Below, in pieces: positions 1 to 12,622 of a stretch of DNA of 64,000 nucleotides (position 1 is the first letter of the stretch; each line of letters begins with the position of its first letter). The notes under the pieces were generated by a model. The model did not search any database, was not told where the DNA came from, and saw only the letters and a list, made by a program, of their open reading frames with translations. Source of the stretch: Rhizobium altiplani (GTDB lineage: Bacteria; Pseudomonadota; Alphaproteobacteria; Rhizobiales; Rhizobiaceae); contig NZ_LNCD01000124.1 in the NCBI RefSeq assembly GCF_001542405.1, forward strand, positions 179,437 through 243,436. The letters are read 5' to 3'. A program made the position numbers and the translations under genes.

Positions 1-1682
1 TCGGCGGCTTCCGCAAAGCGGGCGTGCCAGGCGCGCAGGATGCGCAGCGCCCCTTCGGCGCGCTCGATGTAGCGGCCGAGCCAGAAGAGATTGTCGGCCG
101 CGCGGCTCGGCAGGCTGCCCGGCATGTTGCGGGTGAAGCTGCCTTCCGCCGGCAGCAATGTGTGCTGCTCCACCGGCTTGTCGCTGACGATCCAGACGTC
201 GGCGGCGGCACCACCCGATTGCATGGCGATGGCCGAAACATCGTCGCTGCCGCCGATGCGGGCAAAGCCGCCCGGCATGATCTGCCAGCCATTGGCCGTA
301 CGGGCGGCAAAGACGCGCAGCGACATCGGCCGCGGCGTCAGCTTGCCGTCGATCCAGGCCGGGGTCGTCGATAGCGTTACGACTTCCTGCCCGGCAAGTT
401 TGGCGCCGTCGGAGTTCAGCCAATCGCCGATCGAATCCTTGGTCGTGGCGCGCAAGGTCGAGCCGAGCACGGATTCGCCCCTGTCGTCGAAGAACGGTGC
501 GCGCGAATAGGCCGGACCGATCACCATCTTTTCGATGTTGGCCGCCACATGCTCGCGTTCGCCCTTCTGGCCGCACCACCAGGTGGCGATCGAGGGGAGC
601 TTCAACTCTTCGCCAAACAGACGACGACAGATGGTCGGCATGAAGGCGAGCAGCGCGCGTGTTTCAATGATGCCGCTGCCGAGTGCATTGACGATGGTCA
701 CGCTTTCGGCGCGCAGAGCCTCGACGAGGCCGGGCGTGCCGATATGTGAATTCTGGTTCAGTTCCAGTGGATCCGAATAGGCCGAATCGAGGCGACGCCA
801 AAGCACGGTGATCGGCTTCAGGCCCGACACGGTGCGGACCATCACCTTGCCGTTGACGACAGCCAGGTCTTCGCCCTCGAGCAGCATGAAGCCGAGATAG
901 CGGGCGATATAGGCGTGCTCGTAATAGGTTTCGTTGGCGGGGCCTGGCGTCAGCACGGCGATGCGGTCGTCGCCGCTGTGCTTCATGCCCTGCAGCGCAT
1001 CGCGGAAGGCGCCAAAGAAGGAGGCGAGGCGATGAACCGGCGTCTCGGCGTATATATCGGAGAAGGCGCGGGTCGTCGCCACGCGGTTTTCAAGCGCAAA
1101 GCCGGCGCCAGACGGCGCCTGCGTACGGTCAGCGAGGACCCACCAGTTTCCGTCAGGACCGCGGCCGATCTCGAAGGCGCAGAAATGCAGGTAGTGACCG
1201 CCGGCCGGGGTGACGCCGACAAGCGGACGCTGGTATTCGGGGTTGGCAGCGATCAGGGCCGGTGGCAGCACGCCCTCCGCGACAAGGCGATTTTGGCCGT
1301 AGACGTCGGCAACGATCGCTTCCAGCAGGTCGGCGCGCTGGACGAGCCCAGCCGAGACCGCCTCCCATTCGCGCGCATCAATGAGGACCGGAACGTGCGA
1401 GAGGGGCCAGGAGCGCTCGGCGCTTCCGGTGCTGCCGTAGGCTCGGTAGAAAACGCCGGCGTCGCGCAGGTAACGGTCGGCGCGGGTGAAGCGTTCGGTC
1501 AGCTCCTTTTCGGGCATTCCGCTCAGATGCGAAAAGAAGCGCTGCCAGACCGGGCGGATGGCGCCGTTGGTGTCGACCATCTCGTCGGCGACGCCGGGCA
1601 GAGGAGTATAGCCAAGCACGGCATCGTTTCCGGTGCGGATCGCTGGCTCTTCCCTCAGTTCTGCCGTCGGTTTCTTGCCCAT
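1..1682 (-). CDS. Circularly permuted ATP-grasp / alpha-E domain protein (3' end cut by window edge)
   Basis: Reading the minus strand from ATG at 1682 gives an uninterrupted frame of 560 codons that runs off the window. It starts MGKKPTAELREEP and contains LGYTPLPGVADEM, the signature of the circularly permuted ATP-grasp (DUF404/DUF407) family. Near the window edge it passes into SRAADNLFWLGRYIERAEG, the start of the alpha-E (DUF403) domain, so it is a fusion of the two. The gene begins 13 bases after the stop of the transglutaminase gene, so the two are very probably one transcript. Family knowledge: such ATP-grasp proteins are thought to act as peptide or amide ligases, but the substrate is unknown. 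The missing C-terminus would complete the alpha-E domain. Confidence 0.85.
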   Translation of the reverse strand, partial: MGKKPTAELREEPAIRTGNDAVLGYTPLPGVADEMVDTNGAIRPVWQRFFSHLSGMPEKELTERFTRADRYLRDAGVFYRAYGSTGSAERSWPLSHVPVLIDAREWEAVSAGLVQRADLLEAIVADVYGQNRLVAEGVLPPALIAANPEYQRPLVGVTPAGGHYLHFCAFEIGRGPDGNWWVLADRTQAPSGAGFALENRVATTRAFSDIYAETPVHRLASFFGAFRDALQGMKHSGDDRIAVLTPGPANETYYEHAYIARYLGFMLLEGEDLAVVNGKVMVRTVSGLKPITVLWRRLDSAYSDPLELNQNSHIGTPGLVEALRAESVTIVNALGSGIIETRALLAFMPTICRRLFGEELKLPSIATWWCGQKGEREHVAANIEKMVIGPAYSRAPFFDDRGESVLGSTLRATTKDSIGDWLNSDGAKLAGQEVVTLSTTPAWIDGKLTPRPMSLRVFAARTANGWQIMPGGFARIGGSDDVSAIAMQSGGAAADVWIVSDKPVEQHTLLPAEGSFTRNMPGSLPSRAADNLFWLGRYIERAEGALRILRAWHARFAEAA

Positions 1683-1695
1683 TTCGCCCTAGTGC

Positions 1696-5016
<3,321 letters not shown>

Positions 5017-5127
5017 GGACGGCCTTATCCGCTGCCGTATCGTTGTACGGCATTTGCTGTTCCCGAAGGGTAGTGTGTGCAATGCAGCGAAAGAATGCAA
5101 GGCGGTAAGGCCGAGCCGGCTAAGCCT

Positions 5128-6510
5128 TTACGTCGCCTTCGCAAACGTCACGGAGGCCGTGAGACCCCTGCCATGTGCGCCGGGCTCCAGCGTCAGCGAT
5201 GCGTTGAAGAGGCCGGCGATTTCCTCGACGATCGGCAGGCCAAGCCCGGCGCCCGGCGCGCCGGAGTTGCTGGCGCGCGAGAAGCGCTGCCGGACGGCCG
5301 CGAGCTTCTCTGCGGGAATGCCGGGGCCGTTGTCCTCGACTTCGAGGCGGACGGCATCGTCGGTCGCGGATATCCGAACGGTCACCTCAGCGCCCTTGCC
5401 GGCATAGGCGATGGCGTTTCCGGCAAGGTTGCGCAAGAGTTCGCCGATCAGCAGCGGCTCGGCATGGACGAGGGCAGGGCGGTCGCCTTCGAAGCCGAGG
5501 TCGATGCCGGCCTCGGCGGCGGTCGGGATAAGTTCTCCGGTGATGTCCTGGGCAATGGCTGTCAGGTCGATCGACGATGCGGTCAGCGCCTCCTTCGCCG
5601 TTGCAGCGTCGATTTTCGCCATCAGCAGTAATTGCGCGAGGATGCGTTCGGCATGGGCGACGGCCTGATCGCCTTTCAGGGCGGAGCCCTGCGCTTCGGC
5701 CAATGTGCTCGCGCGAGCGGAGAGGGCGAGCTGCGTGCGGATGATCGCAAGCGGCGTGCGCAGCTGGTGGCTGGCGTTGCCGGTGAAGTTACGAAGTGCA
5801 TCGAGCGCCGATTGCAAGCGCACCATGAAGCCGTTGACGGTATCGACGAGCGGCTGGACCTCGCTTGGTACTGCCTGTTCGATCGGGTGCAGGTCGTCGG
5901 GACTGCGTTCGCCGATCGCATCGCGCAGCTTGTACAGCGGACGGAGCGCGACCGTGACCGAGATCCAGACGATGACGGCGGCGCCGGCGATCATAAGGGA
6001 GAGACGCAGCGCCGAGCGGAAGAGGATGGCGCGGGCGAGCTGACGGCGGGCGATCGTGGTTTCGGCAACGGTCACGGCGAAGGGGACGGAGCGAATGCCT
6101 GTTGAGGCTGACCGCTCGAGCGTTGCGACACGGATCGGTTCGCCGCGGAAGGTATCATCGGCAAAGCCTGCCGTGTCGCCTACGGTTTCGGCGAGGACCG
6201 GAAGCGCCTGATAGCCGGTGATGAATTTTCCGGGCGGTCCGTCGACGCGATAGAAGACACGGTCCTGCGCGGCCGATGTCAGCATCTCAAGGGCCACATA
6301 GGGGATGTCGACCTCGAGAGTGCCGTCTTCCGCCACGACCACGCGTTCGGCGATGGCGAGTGCCGAGCCGGCCAGCACGCGGTCCGAAACGATGTTGGAG
6401 GTCTGCACCGCTTCGCGATAAGTGTCCGCGAGCGCGACCATGCCGATGATGGCGGTCGAGATCAGCAGCCAGAACAGGAGTCTTCGTCGGAGCGAATAGG
6501 CCGTTGTCAT
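5128..6510 (-). CDS. Sensor histidine kinase, TctE-like
   Basis: This 460-residue membrane kinase has a transmembrane segment at about residues 10-30 and a periplasmic sensor region at about 31-165. A second membrane segment spans about 168-190. A HAMP-like linker leads to a HisKA box with the phosphorylated His248 (GNASHQLRTPLAI), then a GHKL ATPase with the G box EDNGPGIPAEK. The start overlaps the stop of the response-regulator gene (ATGA at 6507-6510), so they are translationally coupled. The size and sensor layout, and a tctCBA-type transporter 2.4 kb away, suggest a TctE-type sensor of tricarboxylates. The ligand is inference. Confidence 0.85.
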   Translation of the reverse strand: MTTAYSLRRRLLFWLLISTAIIGMVALADTYREAVQTSNIVSDRVLAGSALAIAERVVVAEDGTLEVDIPYVALEMLTSAAQDRVFYRVDGPPGKFITGYQALPVLAETVGDTAGFADDTFRGEPIRVATLERSASTGIRSVPFAVTVAETTIARRQLARAILFRSALRLSLMIAGAAVIVWISVTVALRPLYKLRDAIGERSPDDLHPIEQAVPSEVQPLVDTVNGFMVRLQSALDALRNFTGNASHQLRTPLAIIRTQLALSARASTLAEAQGSALKGDQAVAHAERILAQLLLMAKIDAATAKEALTASSIDLTAIAQDITGELIPTAAEAGIDLGFEGDRPALVHAEPLLIGELLRNLAGNAIAYAGKGAEVTVRISATDDAVRLEVEDNGPGIPAEKLAAVRQRFSRASNSGAPGAGLGLPIVEEIAGLFNASLTLEPGAHGRGLTASVTFAKAT

Positions 6511-7184
6511 GAGGCCTCTGGCAGTTTGTCGAGATAGTAGCCAATGCCGCGCGCAGTCTTCACCGTCAGCCCATAGGGCGACAGGCGCTTCCTGAGGCGG
6601 CTGACATATTGCTCGATGGCATTGGCCGAGATGTCGTCGTCGAAGGCGGTCAGCGACTGAATGATCGCTTCCTTGGCGACAACCTTGCCGGCGCGCATGA
6701 AGAGGATTTCCAGCAGGCCGAGTTCGCGGGCGGGAATGTCGAGCGGCGTCGAGCCGGCGGAGAAGGCGCGTGAATTGAGATCGAGTGAAAGGCCGCCGAA
6801 ACTGACAGTCGCCGAATGCAGACCCGCCTGGCGGCGCAGGAGCACGCGGACGCGGGCCTCGAATTCGGAGATATCAAAGGGCTTGATAAGGTAGTCGTCG
6901 GCACCAAGATCGAGACCCTTGACGCGCTCTTCCGGCGTGCCGCGCGCCGTCAGGATCAGGACTGCCGACTGGTTCTGCCTGGCGCGCATGGCGCGCAGCA
7001 CCTCGAGGCCATCCATTTCCGGCAGGTTCAGGTCGAGCACGACGAGATCGAAATTCTCGGCCGCCGTGACAGCGTTGGCGGAGGCGCCATCATGCACGAC
7101 GTCGACGGCATGGCCGGTGCCTCGCAGGATGGCCGAAAGCCCGTCGGCCAGCGCGATATTGTCCTCCACCAATAGAATGCGCAC
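6507..7184 (-). CDS. OmpR-family response regulator, TctD-like
   Basis: This 225-residue regulator has a receiver domain with the acidic pocket at VEDN, the phospho-accepting Asp51 in VLDLNLPEMDG and the conserved Lys in LIKPFD. A winged-helix DNA-binding domain follows, ending IEQYVSRLRKRLSPYGL and TARGIGYYL. It is the first gene of a two-gene unit with the kinase downstream. It is transcribed divergently from the periplasmic binding protein at 7355. It probably activates the tctCBA operon, as TctD does in enterobacteria; that target is inferred from neighbourhood only. Confidence 0.87.
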   Translation of the reverse strand: MRILLVEDNIALADGLSAILRGTGHAVDVVHDGASANAVTAAENFDLVVLDLNLPEMDGLEVLRAMRARQNQSAVLILTARGTPEERVKGLDLGADDYLIKPFDISEFEARVRVLLRRQAGLHSATVSFGGLSLDLNSRAFSAGSTPLDIPARELGLLEILFMRAGKVVAKEAIIQSLTAFDDDISANAIEQYVSRLRKRLSPYGLTVKTARGIGYYLDKLPEAS

Positions 7185-7354
7185 GGATGTTCCCTTGATT
7201 TTTGAAGAGGATACAGGGTGGCGGCGAAGATGTCATAGCCATTTTTTGTGTCTGGTGAGTGTGCTGCTGCTGCGGTCGTACCAGCAGCCTTCGGGGCGCT
7301 GCGGGTGGATGCGGCTCGCTTGCCGGATCCCGGTTGCTGGTGCATTGTCCTCTC

Positions 7355-8422
7355 ATGAGGAGACTTTCTTTACTTGCGTGCCTGTTGCTCTGTCCCGGCT
7401 TAGCCACTGCGGATGAGGTGTTCTACCCGGCGCGTTCCGGCAATGCCGAGGCCCCGACGCTGGTTGTCTATTCATCGCTCGACGAGCCACTGGCGCAGCC
7501 GATGATCCGTGGGTTCCAGGAAGCCAATCCGGACGTGGCGGTCAGGTACGAGGATATGCTGACCGGGGAAATTTATGACCGCATCGTGCGGGAGACGGAT
7601 GCCGGCCAACGCACTGCGGACTTCGCCTTCTCCTCGGCCATGGATCTGCAGGTCAAGCTCTCCAACGACGGCTATGCGCAGGTGAGCAACCTGCCGATGA
7701 GCGCGCGCTGGCCGAAATGGGCCAACTGGCGCAACACCGCCTACGCGCTGACCTTCGAGCCGGCGGTGTTCGTCTACCACAAGCCGAGCTTCGTGACGGA
7801 GCCGCCGCCGAGTTCGCGGGCGGAATTCGTCGATTACCTCAAGCGCAAGGGTGACGCGATCCATGGGCGGATCGGCACCTATGATATCGAGCGCTCCGGC
7901 GTCGGCTTCCTGTTCATGGCACGCGACCAGGAACAGTTCGGTGACATATGGTCCGTTATCGGCGCGATGGGGGCGGCCGGCGTCAAATTATACTCCACCA
8001 GTTCGGCCATCCTGGAGCGCGTATCGGACGGCCGCTTCGTGCTCGGCTACAACATCCTCGGGTCCTACGCCGCCGATTGGGCCAAGCGTCATCCCGATGT
8101 CGGGATCGTGCTGCCGAAAGACTATACGGTCGTGATGTCGCGCATCGGCCTGGTGCCGCAGGCGGCGGGCGAACCGGAACTCGGACGGCGCTATCTATCC
8201 TTCTTCATGTCGAAGGAGGGCCAGACGATCATGGCGCGGGAGTTGCAGATTCCCGCTGTCAGCCCGGAGGTCGCCGGCGAGAATACCGCCAACACGATGC
8301 AGGAGCTCTTGGGCGCACAGTTGCGGCCGGTGCCTGTCAGCCCGGGCTTGATGGTTTACCTGGACCAGGTGAAGCGCGCGCGATTGATCGCGCACTGGAA
8401 CGAAGTGCTGCGGACGCAGTAA
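7355..8422 (+). CDS. Periplasmic substrate-binding protein, iron(III)/ABC type
   Basis: This 355-residue exported protein begins with a signal peptide (MRRLSLLACLLLCPGLATA, cleavage near residue 19). An extracellular solute-binding domain follows, with LVVYSSLDEPLAQPMI near its start, as in the AfuA/FbpA class. I chose the ATG at 7355 rather than the longer frame from 7259, because the extra 32 residues are Cys/Gly-rich and would bury the signal peptide. No permease or ATPase gene accompanies it; it faces a divergent TctDE-like two-component pair. It may therefore feed a signal to the kinase or serve as an orphan binding protein. The ligand is unknown. Confidence 0.85.
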   Translation: MRRLSLLACLLLCPGLATADEVFYPARSGNAEAPTLVVYSSLDEPLAQPMIRGFQEANPDVAVRYEDMLTGEIYDRIVRETDAGQRTADFAFSSAMDLQVKLSNDGYAQVSNLPMSARWPKWANWRNTAYALTFEPAVFVYHKPSFVTEPPPSSRAEFVDYLKRKGDAIHGRIGTYDIERSGVGFLFMARDQEQFGDIWSVIGAMGAAGVKLYSTSSAILERVSDGRFVLGYNILGSYAADWAKRHPDVGIVLPKDYTVVMSRIGLVPQAAGEPELGRRYLSFFMSKEGQTIMARELQIPAVSPEVAGENTANTMQELLGAQLRPVPVSPGLMVYLDQVKRARLIAHWNEVLRTQ

Positions 8423-8437
8423 AATCGCCGTGGATGA

Positions 8438-8626
8438 TTAGCGGAAGATGCAGGGCCGCTGGGCGTTGGCCAGCAGTTCCTGCTTCGTCGCGTATGACCC
8501 AAAGAGCGAGCGAAGACGTTTCTCCTCCTGCTCGTCCAACCGGTGCCGGCGTGCAAAATCGTGCACACTCCACACCTGGCGTAAGCCCTCATTTTCGATC
8601 TGCTTGTTATCGACGTGAGAACTCAT
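8438..8626 (-). CDS. Small conserved hypothetical protein (62 aa), stress-promoter driven
   Basis: This short, highly charged protein starts MSSHVDNKQIENEG and includes VWSVHDFARRHRLDEQEEKR. It has no signal peptide or membrane segment. The ATG at 8626 is chosen because an excellent ribosome binding site (AGGAGG) lies 8 bases upstream. A longer frame to 8734 lacks one. A textbook EcfG-type promoter lies 24 bases upstream of the start (see 8650-8674). The gene converges on the binding-protein gene, with 15 bases between stops. The function is not recognised; general stress regulation is inferred from the promoter. Confidence 0.7.
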   Translation of the reverse strand: MSSHVDNKQIENEGLRQVWSVHDFARRHRLDEQEEKRLRSLFGSYATKQELLANAQRPCIFR

Positions 8627-8649
8627 GGGGCAATCCTCCTGAGCGCCAT

Positions 8650-8674
8650 AACGCACAAACCGCCTCCAGGTTCC
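8650..8674 (-). promoter_or_regulatory. EcfG/RpoE2-type general stress promoter
   Basis: On the minus strand the sequence reads GGAAC, 16 bases, CGTT, matching the alphaproteobacterial EcfG (RpoE2) consensus GGAAC-N16/17-CGTT. It lies just upstream of the 62-residue gene starting at 8626. The rest of the 315-base intergenic stretch (8627-8941) should hold the tctC promoter, but I recognise no clear sigma-70 boxes there. Confidence 0.7.
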
Positions 8675-8941
8675 ACGGATGGTGGCATTTTGCGTCTGTT
8701 TTCGCCCAGGGTAATTGCGGCAAAAAAGTGTCATCGCGGGCTGGATAGTTGATCGATGTCAGCTAAATGACAGCTTGTTGTGGTCCGCTTTGCAGAACTT
8801 CAGCTCCGTGGAGGCGGAGAGGTGAAGTTTCGGGAGGAGCTTGCCAGCCATATCGGACCTTGGAGTCCGTCTGCGGTGTCCTTCCCGATTCCATCGAGAA
8901 CAACGCGCGGTTTCTAAGCCGCGCACACGGAGGACACACTC

Positions 8942-9886
8942 GTGAAGCATACTCTTCTTGCAACCATTTTCGCGGCTGCGGTCGCCCTGCCGGCCTATGC
9001 GGCGGACTACACCATCATGGCGCCGGCCGCTCCCGGCGGTGGCTGGGACCAGACGGCCCGCTCGCTGCAGACCGTGATGCAGAAGGAAGGCATCTCAGGC
9101 AACGTTCAGGTTCAGAACGTTCCGGGCGCCGGCGGCACCATCGGTCTCGCGCAGTTCACCGGCCAGAACAACGGCAACCCGAACGCACTGATCGTCGGCG
9201 GCTATGTCATGGTCGGCGCTATCCTGACCAACAAGTCGCCGGTCACGCTGAAGGACGTCACGCCGATTGCCCGCCTTACCGGCGAGTATGAGGCGATCGT
9301 TGTCCCGGCTGCGTCCGACATCAAGACGATGGCCGATCTCGTTGCCAAGCTGAAGCAGGATCCGGGTTCGGTTTCCTGGGGTGGCGGCTCGGCAGGCGGT
9401 ACCGACCACATTGCGGTCGGACTGATTGCCAAGGCTGCCGGCGTCGATCCGACGAAGATCAACTACGTCGCCTTCTCCGGCGGCGGTGAAGCCCTGGCCG
9501 CTATCCTCGGCGGACAGGTGACCGCGGGCATTTCCGGCTACGGCGAATTCGAATCGCAGGTGAAGGCTGGTCAGCTCCGGCTCCTGGCTGTCTCCAGCGA
9601 CAAGCGCATCGAGGGTGTCGACGCGCCGACGCTGAAGGAATCGGGCCTCGATGTCGCTGTCGAGAACTGGCGCATGGTTGCCGCCGCCCCTGGTCTTTCG
9701 GCCGAGCAGACGGCTGCAATCACCGCTGATTTCGATAAGCTCTCGAAGTCCGCCGGCTGGCAGGAAATCCTGAAGAGCAAGGGCTGGGCTGACACCTACC
9801 TCGCCGGCGACGCCTTCAAGGCGCAGCTTGACAAGGACGTTTCGGCTACCGAAGGCATCCTTAAAGAGATCGGACTTGTTCAATGA
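8942..9886 (+). CDS. tctC: Tripartite tricarboxylate transporter substrate-binding protein TctC
   Basis: This 314-residue periplasmic protein starts with GTG at 8942, with GGAGGA 8 bases upstream. The signal peptide ends at about residue 20 (ALPAYA before ADYTIMAP). It carries the family's N-terminal APAAPGGGWDQTAR and the VQNVPGAGGTIGLAQF segment, both typical of TctC/BugT proteins, which bind carboxylates such as citrate. It is the first gene of tctC-tctB-tctA, overlapping tctB by 4 bases. Expression is probably under the TctDE-like system encoded at 5128-7184. Confidence 0.92.
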   Translation: MKHTLLATIFAAAVALPAYAADYTIMAPAAPGGGWDQTARSLQTVMQKEGISGNVQVQNVPGAGGTIGLAQFTGQNNGNPNALIVGGYVMVGAILTNKSPVTLKDVTPIARLTGEYEAIVVPAASDIKTMADLVAKLKQDPGSVSWGGGSAGGTDHIAVGLIAKAAGVDPTKINYVAFSGGGEALAAILGGQVTAGISGYGEFESQVKAGQLRLLAVSSDKRIEGVDAPTLKESGLDVAVENWRMVAAAPGLSAEQTAAITADFDKLSKSAGWQEILKSKGWADTYLAGDAFKAQLDKDVSATEGILKEIGLVQ

Positions 9887-10374
9887 GCAGGGGTAACGAA
9901 CCCTTGGCAACGAAGCGCCGCCCTGACTGGGCGGCGCTGGTCATTGCCATCTGTCTTTTCGTCGTCGCTGCCGTCATGCTTTGGGATGCCTCGCATATGC
10001 GCGCCATTGCTCAGTATGACCGCATCGGTCCGGCAACTGCGCCCAAGGTGGTCGCCTTCGGGCTGATCGGCCTCGGCATCTGGACCATCTTCGAAGCCTG
10101 GCGTGGCGAGTTTCCCGAGCGCGAGCATCAGGAAATCGCGCCTGTAGTTTGGGTCGTCGCCGGCCTTGCCGCGCAGATGCTGCTTCTCAAGACGGCAGGC
10201 TTTTCGATCGCAACCGGCCTTCTCTTTGCCTTTACGGCTGCCGGTTTCGGACGCCGCAAGCTCTGGATCTCGATCCCTGCGGGCATCGCTTTCAGCTTCG
10301 TCGTCTGGGTGATCTTCGCAAAGCTCTTGCAGTTGACCCTGCCGGCCGGGCCGTTCGAACACATCTTCTTCTAG
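9883..10374 (+). CDS. tctB: Tripartite tricarboxylate transporter small membrane protein TctB
   Basis: This 163-residue membrane protein has four predicted hydrophobic segments (for example ALVIAICLFVVAAVML and VWVVAGLAAQMLLL). Length and topology are typical of TctB, the small membrane subunit of the sodium-coupled TTT transporter. The ATG overlaps the tctC stop (ATGA). The tctA start follows 11 bases after the tctB stop. The annotation rests on topology and position between tctC and tctA, since TctB sequences are poorly conserved. Confidence 0.88.
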   Translation: MSRGNEPLATKRRPDWAALVIAICLFVVAAVMLWDASHMRAIAQYDRIGPATAPKVVAFGLIGLGIWTIFEAWRGEFPEREHQEIAPVVWVVAGLAAQMLLLKTAGFSIATGLLFAFTAAGFGRRKLWISIPAGIAFSFVVWVIFAKLLQLTLPAGPFEHIFF

Positions 10375-10385
10375 GATTGGATGCG

Positions 10386-11903
10386 ATGAGCACCTTCGAA
10401 TTCCTCTTCCAGGGCATCCTGGTCGCCATGCAGCCGATGAACCTGCTCTATGCGCTCGTCGGCGTGACGCTCGGCACCGCGGTCGGCGTGCTGCCGGGGA
10501 TTGGCCCCGCCCTGACCGTCGCCCTTCTTCTTCCTGTTACCTACAAGCTCGATCCGGCTGGCTCGCTGATCATGTTTGCCGGCATCTATTATGGCGGCAT
10601 GTACGGCGGCTCGACGACGTCGATTCTTCTCAATACGCCTGGCGAAAGCGCCTCGATCGTTACGGCCCTTGAGGGCAACAAGATGGCCCGCGCGGGCCGC
10701 GGCGGGCCGGCGCTCGCGACAGCGGCGATTGGTTCGTTTGTCGCCGGCCTGATCGCGACGCTCGGCCTTGCCTTCATCGCTCCCTACATCGTCAAGCTGG
10801 CCCTGATTTTCGGGCCGCGTGAATATTTTGCGCTGATGGTACTCGCCTTCGTGACCGTCTCGTCGGCCTTCGGGGATTCGGCGCTGCGCGGGCTTACATC
10901 GCTGTTCATCGGCTTTGCCCTTGCCATGGTCGGCATCGACCAGCAGACAGGACAGGCGCGTCTTTCCTTCGGCGTCCCCGATCTGCTCGATGGCGTCGAG
11001 GTGACGACGCTTGCGGTCGCGATGTTTGCGATCGGCGAGACACTCTATATCGCCGCCCAGGGCAACAGCATCGAGGAGAAGGTCGAGGCGGTCAAAGGCT
11101 CGCTGTGGATGACGGCGCAGGACTGGGGCCGTTCCTGGAAGGCGTGGCTGCGCGGCACGCTGATTGGCTTCCCGATCGGCGCGATGCCTGCCGGCGGTGC
11201 CGAGATCGGGACCTTCCTTTCCTATGCCACGGAAAAGCGCCTGGCGAAGAACCCCGAGGAGTTCGGTCACGGCGCAATCGAAGGCGTGGCTGGTCCGGAG
11301 GCCGCGAACAATGCGTCGGCGGCAGGGACCCTGGTGCCGCTGTTGACGCTCGGCCTGCCGACGACGGCGACGGCCGCGATCATGCTCGCCGGCTTCCAGC
11401 AATACGGCCTGCAGCCCGGCCCGCTGCTGTTTGCGAACAACCCGCAGATCGTCTGGGGCCTGATCGCCAGCCTGCTGATCGCCAACGCGATGCTGCTTGT
11501 GCTCAACCTCCCGCTGATCGGCCTCTGGGTGCGCCTGCTGACGATCCCGAAGCCGTGGCTTTATGCCGGCATCCTGCTGTTTGCCACACTCGGCACGATC
11601 GGCGCCAACCCGTCGGTCTTCGAACTGGGCATGCTGCTCGCCTTCGGCATCCTCGGCTACATCATGCGGCTCTTCGGCTATCCGATCGCGCCTGCTGTTG
11701 TCGGCCTCATCCTTGGCCCGCTGGCCGAGCAACAGTTGCGCCGCGCGCTTGCGATCAGTCAGGGCGACGTGACGACGCTGGTGATGTCGCCGATCGCGGC
11801 CGGCCTGCTCATCGTTGCTGCGGCCGCCTTCATCATCCCGCTGATCCTGCGCCTGCGTGGACGCGGCGAGGTTCTGTCGCAGCTTGCGGCGAACGAGGAC
11901 TAA
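10386..11903 (+). CDS. tctA: Tripartite tricarboxylate transporter large membrane protein TctA
   Basis: This 505-residue inner-membrane protein begins MSTFEFLFQGILVAMQP. It contains the conserved family motifs GVLPGIGPALTVALLLP near the N-terminus, YYGGMYGGSTTSILLNTPGE, and the repeat-like GVAGPEAANNASAAGTLVP in the second half. About twelve hydrophobic segments fit TctA, the permease subunit. The ATG at 10386 is preferred because it matches the family N-terminus; a longer frame overlaps tctB. It is the last gene of the operon and is followed directly by an intrinsic terminator. Confidence 0.93.
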   Translation: MSTFEFLFQGILVAMQPMNLLYALVGVTLGTAVGVLPGIGPALTVALLLPVTYKLDPAGSLIMFAGIYYGGMYGGSTTSILLNTPGESASIVTALEGNKMARAGRGGPALATAAIGSFVAGLIATLGLAFIAPYIVKLALIFGPREYFALMVLAFVTVSSAFGDSALRGLTSLFIGFALAMVGIDQQTGQARLSFGVPDLLDGVEVTTLAVAMFAIGETLYIAAQGNSIEEKVEAVKGSLWMTAQDWGRSWKAWLRGTLIGFPIGAMPAGGAEIGTFLSYATEKRLAKNPEEFGHGAIEGVAGPEAANNASAAGTLVPLLTLGLPTTATAAIMLAGFQQYGLQPGPLLFANNPQIVWGLIASLLIANAMLLVLNLPLIGLWVRLLTIPKPWLYAGILLFATLGTIGANPSVFELGMLLAFGILGYIMRLFGYPIAPAVVGLILGPLAEQQLRRALAISQGDVTTLVMSPIAAGLLIVAAAAFIIPLILRLRGRGEVLSQLAANED

Positions 11904-11933
11904 AGAAAAAGACTGCCCGAACCCCACAACTGC

Positions 11934-11963
11934 GGCCGGCGATGGAAACATCGCCGGCCTTTT
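11934..11963 (+). terminator. Intrinsic terminator of tctCBA
   Basis: A perfect 11-base stem (GGCCGGCGATG / CATCGCCGGCC) with a GAAA tetraloop is followed by TTTT. It lies 30 bases after the tctA stop. Confidence 0.9.
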
Positions 11964-12113
11964 CGTCTGGTGACGATAAGGTGTTATTGGTGGTTGCTGC
12001 GGACGGCACGGGTGCTTCTGCGGCGCATCCAATGCGGAGTTTCTGCTGTTCGGCAGTCACCTATGCTGGCCGCGCCGTTCAGCTGTTAGGCCGCTCGGCC
12101 AACTTCATTTCCA

Positions 12114-12622
12114 TCACCAGGTCGCTCTGCAAAAAATCTGACCGACCACGAAGATCGTATTGCCCGTCACGACAAAGCCGGCCCTCTCATAAAACGCAAT
12201 GGCTCGTGCGTTTCGCTCGTAGACGGTCAGCTCCAGGCGAGTTGCGCCACGTTGATGCGCGTCGTGCAGGACCGTTTTGAGGAGGGCCATAGCCAATCCG
12301 CGTCCCCTCCAATCGGTGTGGACATAAATTCGATTGAGGAAGGCCGATCGTCTGTCGACTGTATCCAGCATGAGGTGAGCATATCCGATGACGCGATCAT
12401 CAGGCATGGCGAGGAAAACAGCGACTGAGGGGTCGCCAATCTCCGCATTCTGCTGTTCGGCGCTGATATTCGCCTGGATGTAGGACTCGAGATCCGATGC
12501 GGGCGTGTCGCTGCCGTAGGTCGCTCGAAACTGCTGGCCGCAAATTCGCAAAGCGCTTCAGCGTCCGATGGGCGCGCGCGTCTGATTGTGAACGAGCCTG
12601 TCAATTTGATGCCTCCATTCAT
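12114..12622 (-). pseudogene. GNAT-family N-acetyltransferase interrupted by a frameshift
   Basis: Two minus-strand frames together make one acetyltransferase. The first starts at 12622 (MNGGIKLTGSFTIRRARPSD) and reads to LCEFAASSF. Homology then continues in the next frame as RATYGSDTPASDLESY, through the acetyl-CoA loop region (WRGRGLAMALLKTVLH) to the stop at 12114. Adding one base near 12529 would restore a continuous protein of about 169 residues. Either the gene is inactivated, or this is an assembly error. The C-terminal frame alone starts inside the fold and would not be functional. Confidence 0.7.

Noticed and set aside
10371..12032. Minus-strand frame of 553 codons opposite tctA
   Set aside because: Very rich in Arg/Asp/Gln repeats typical of antisense reading of a membrane protein gene.
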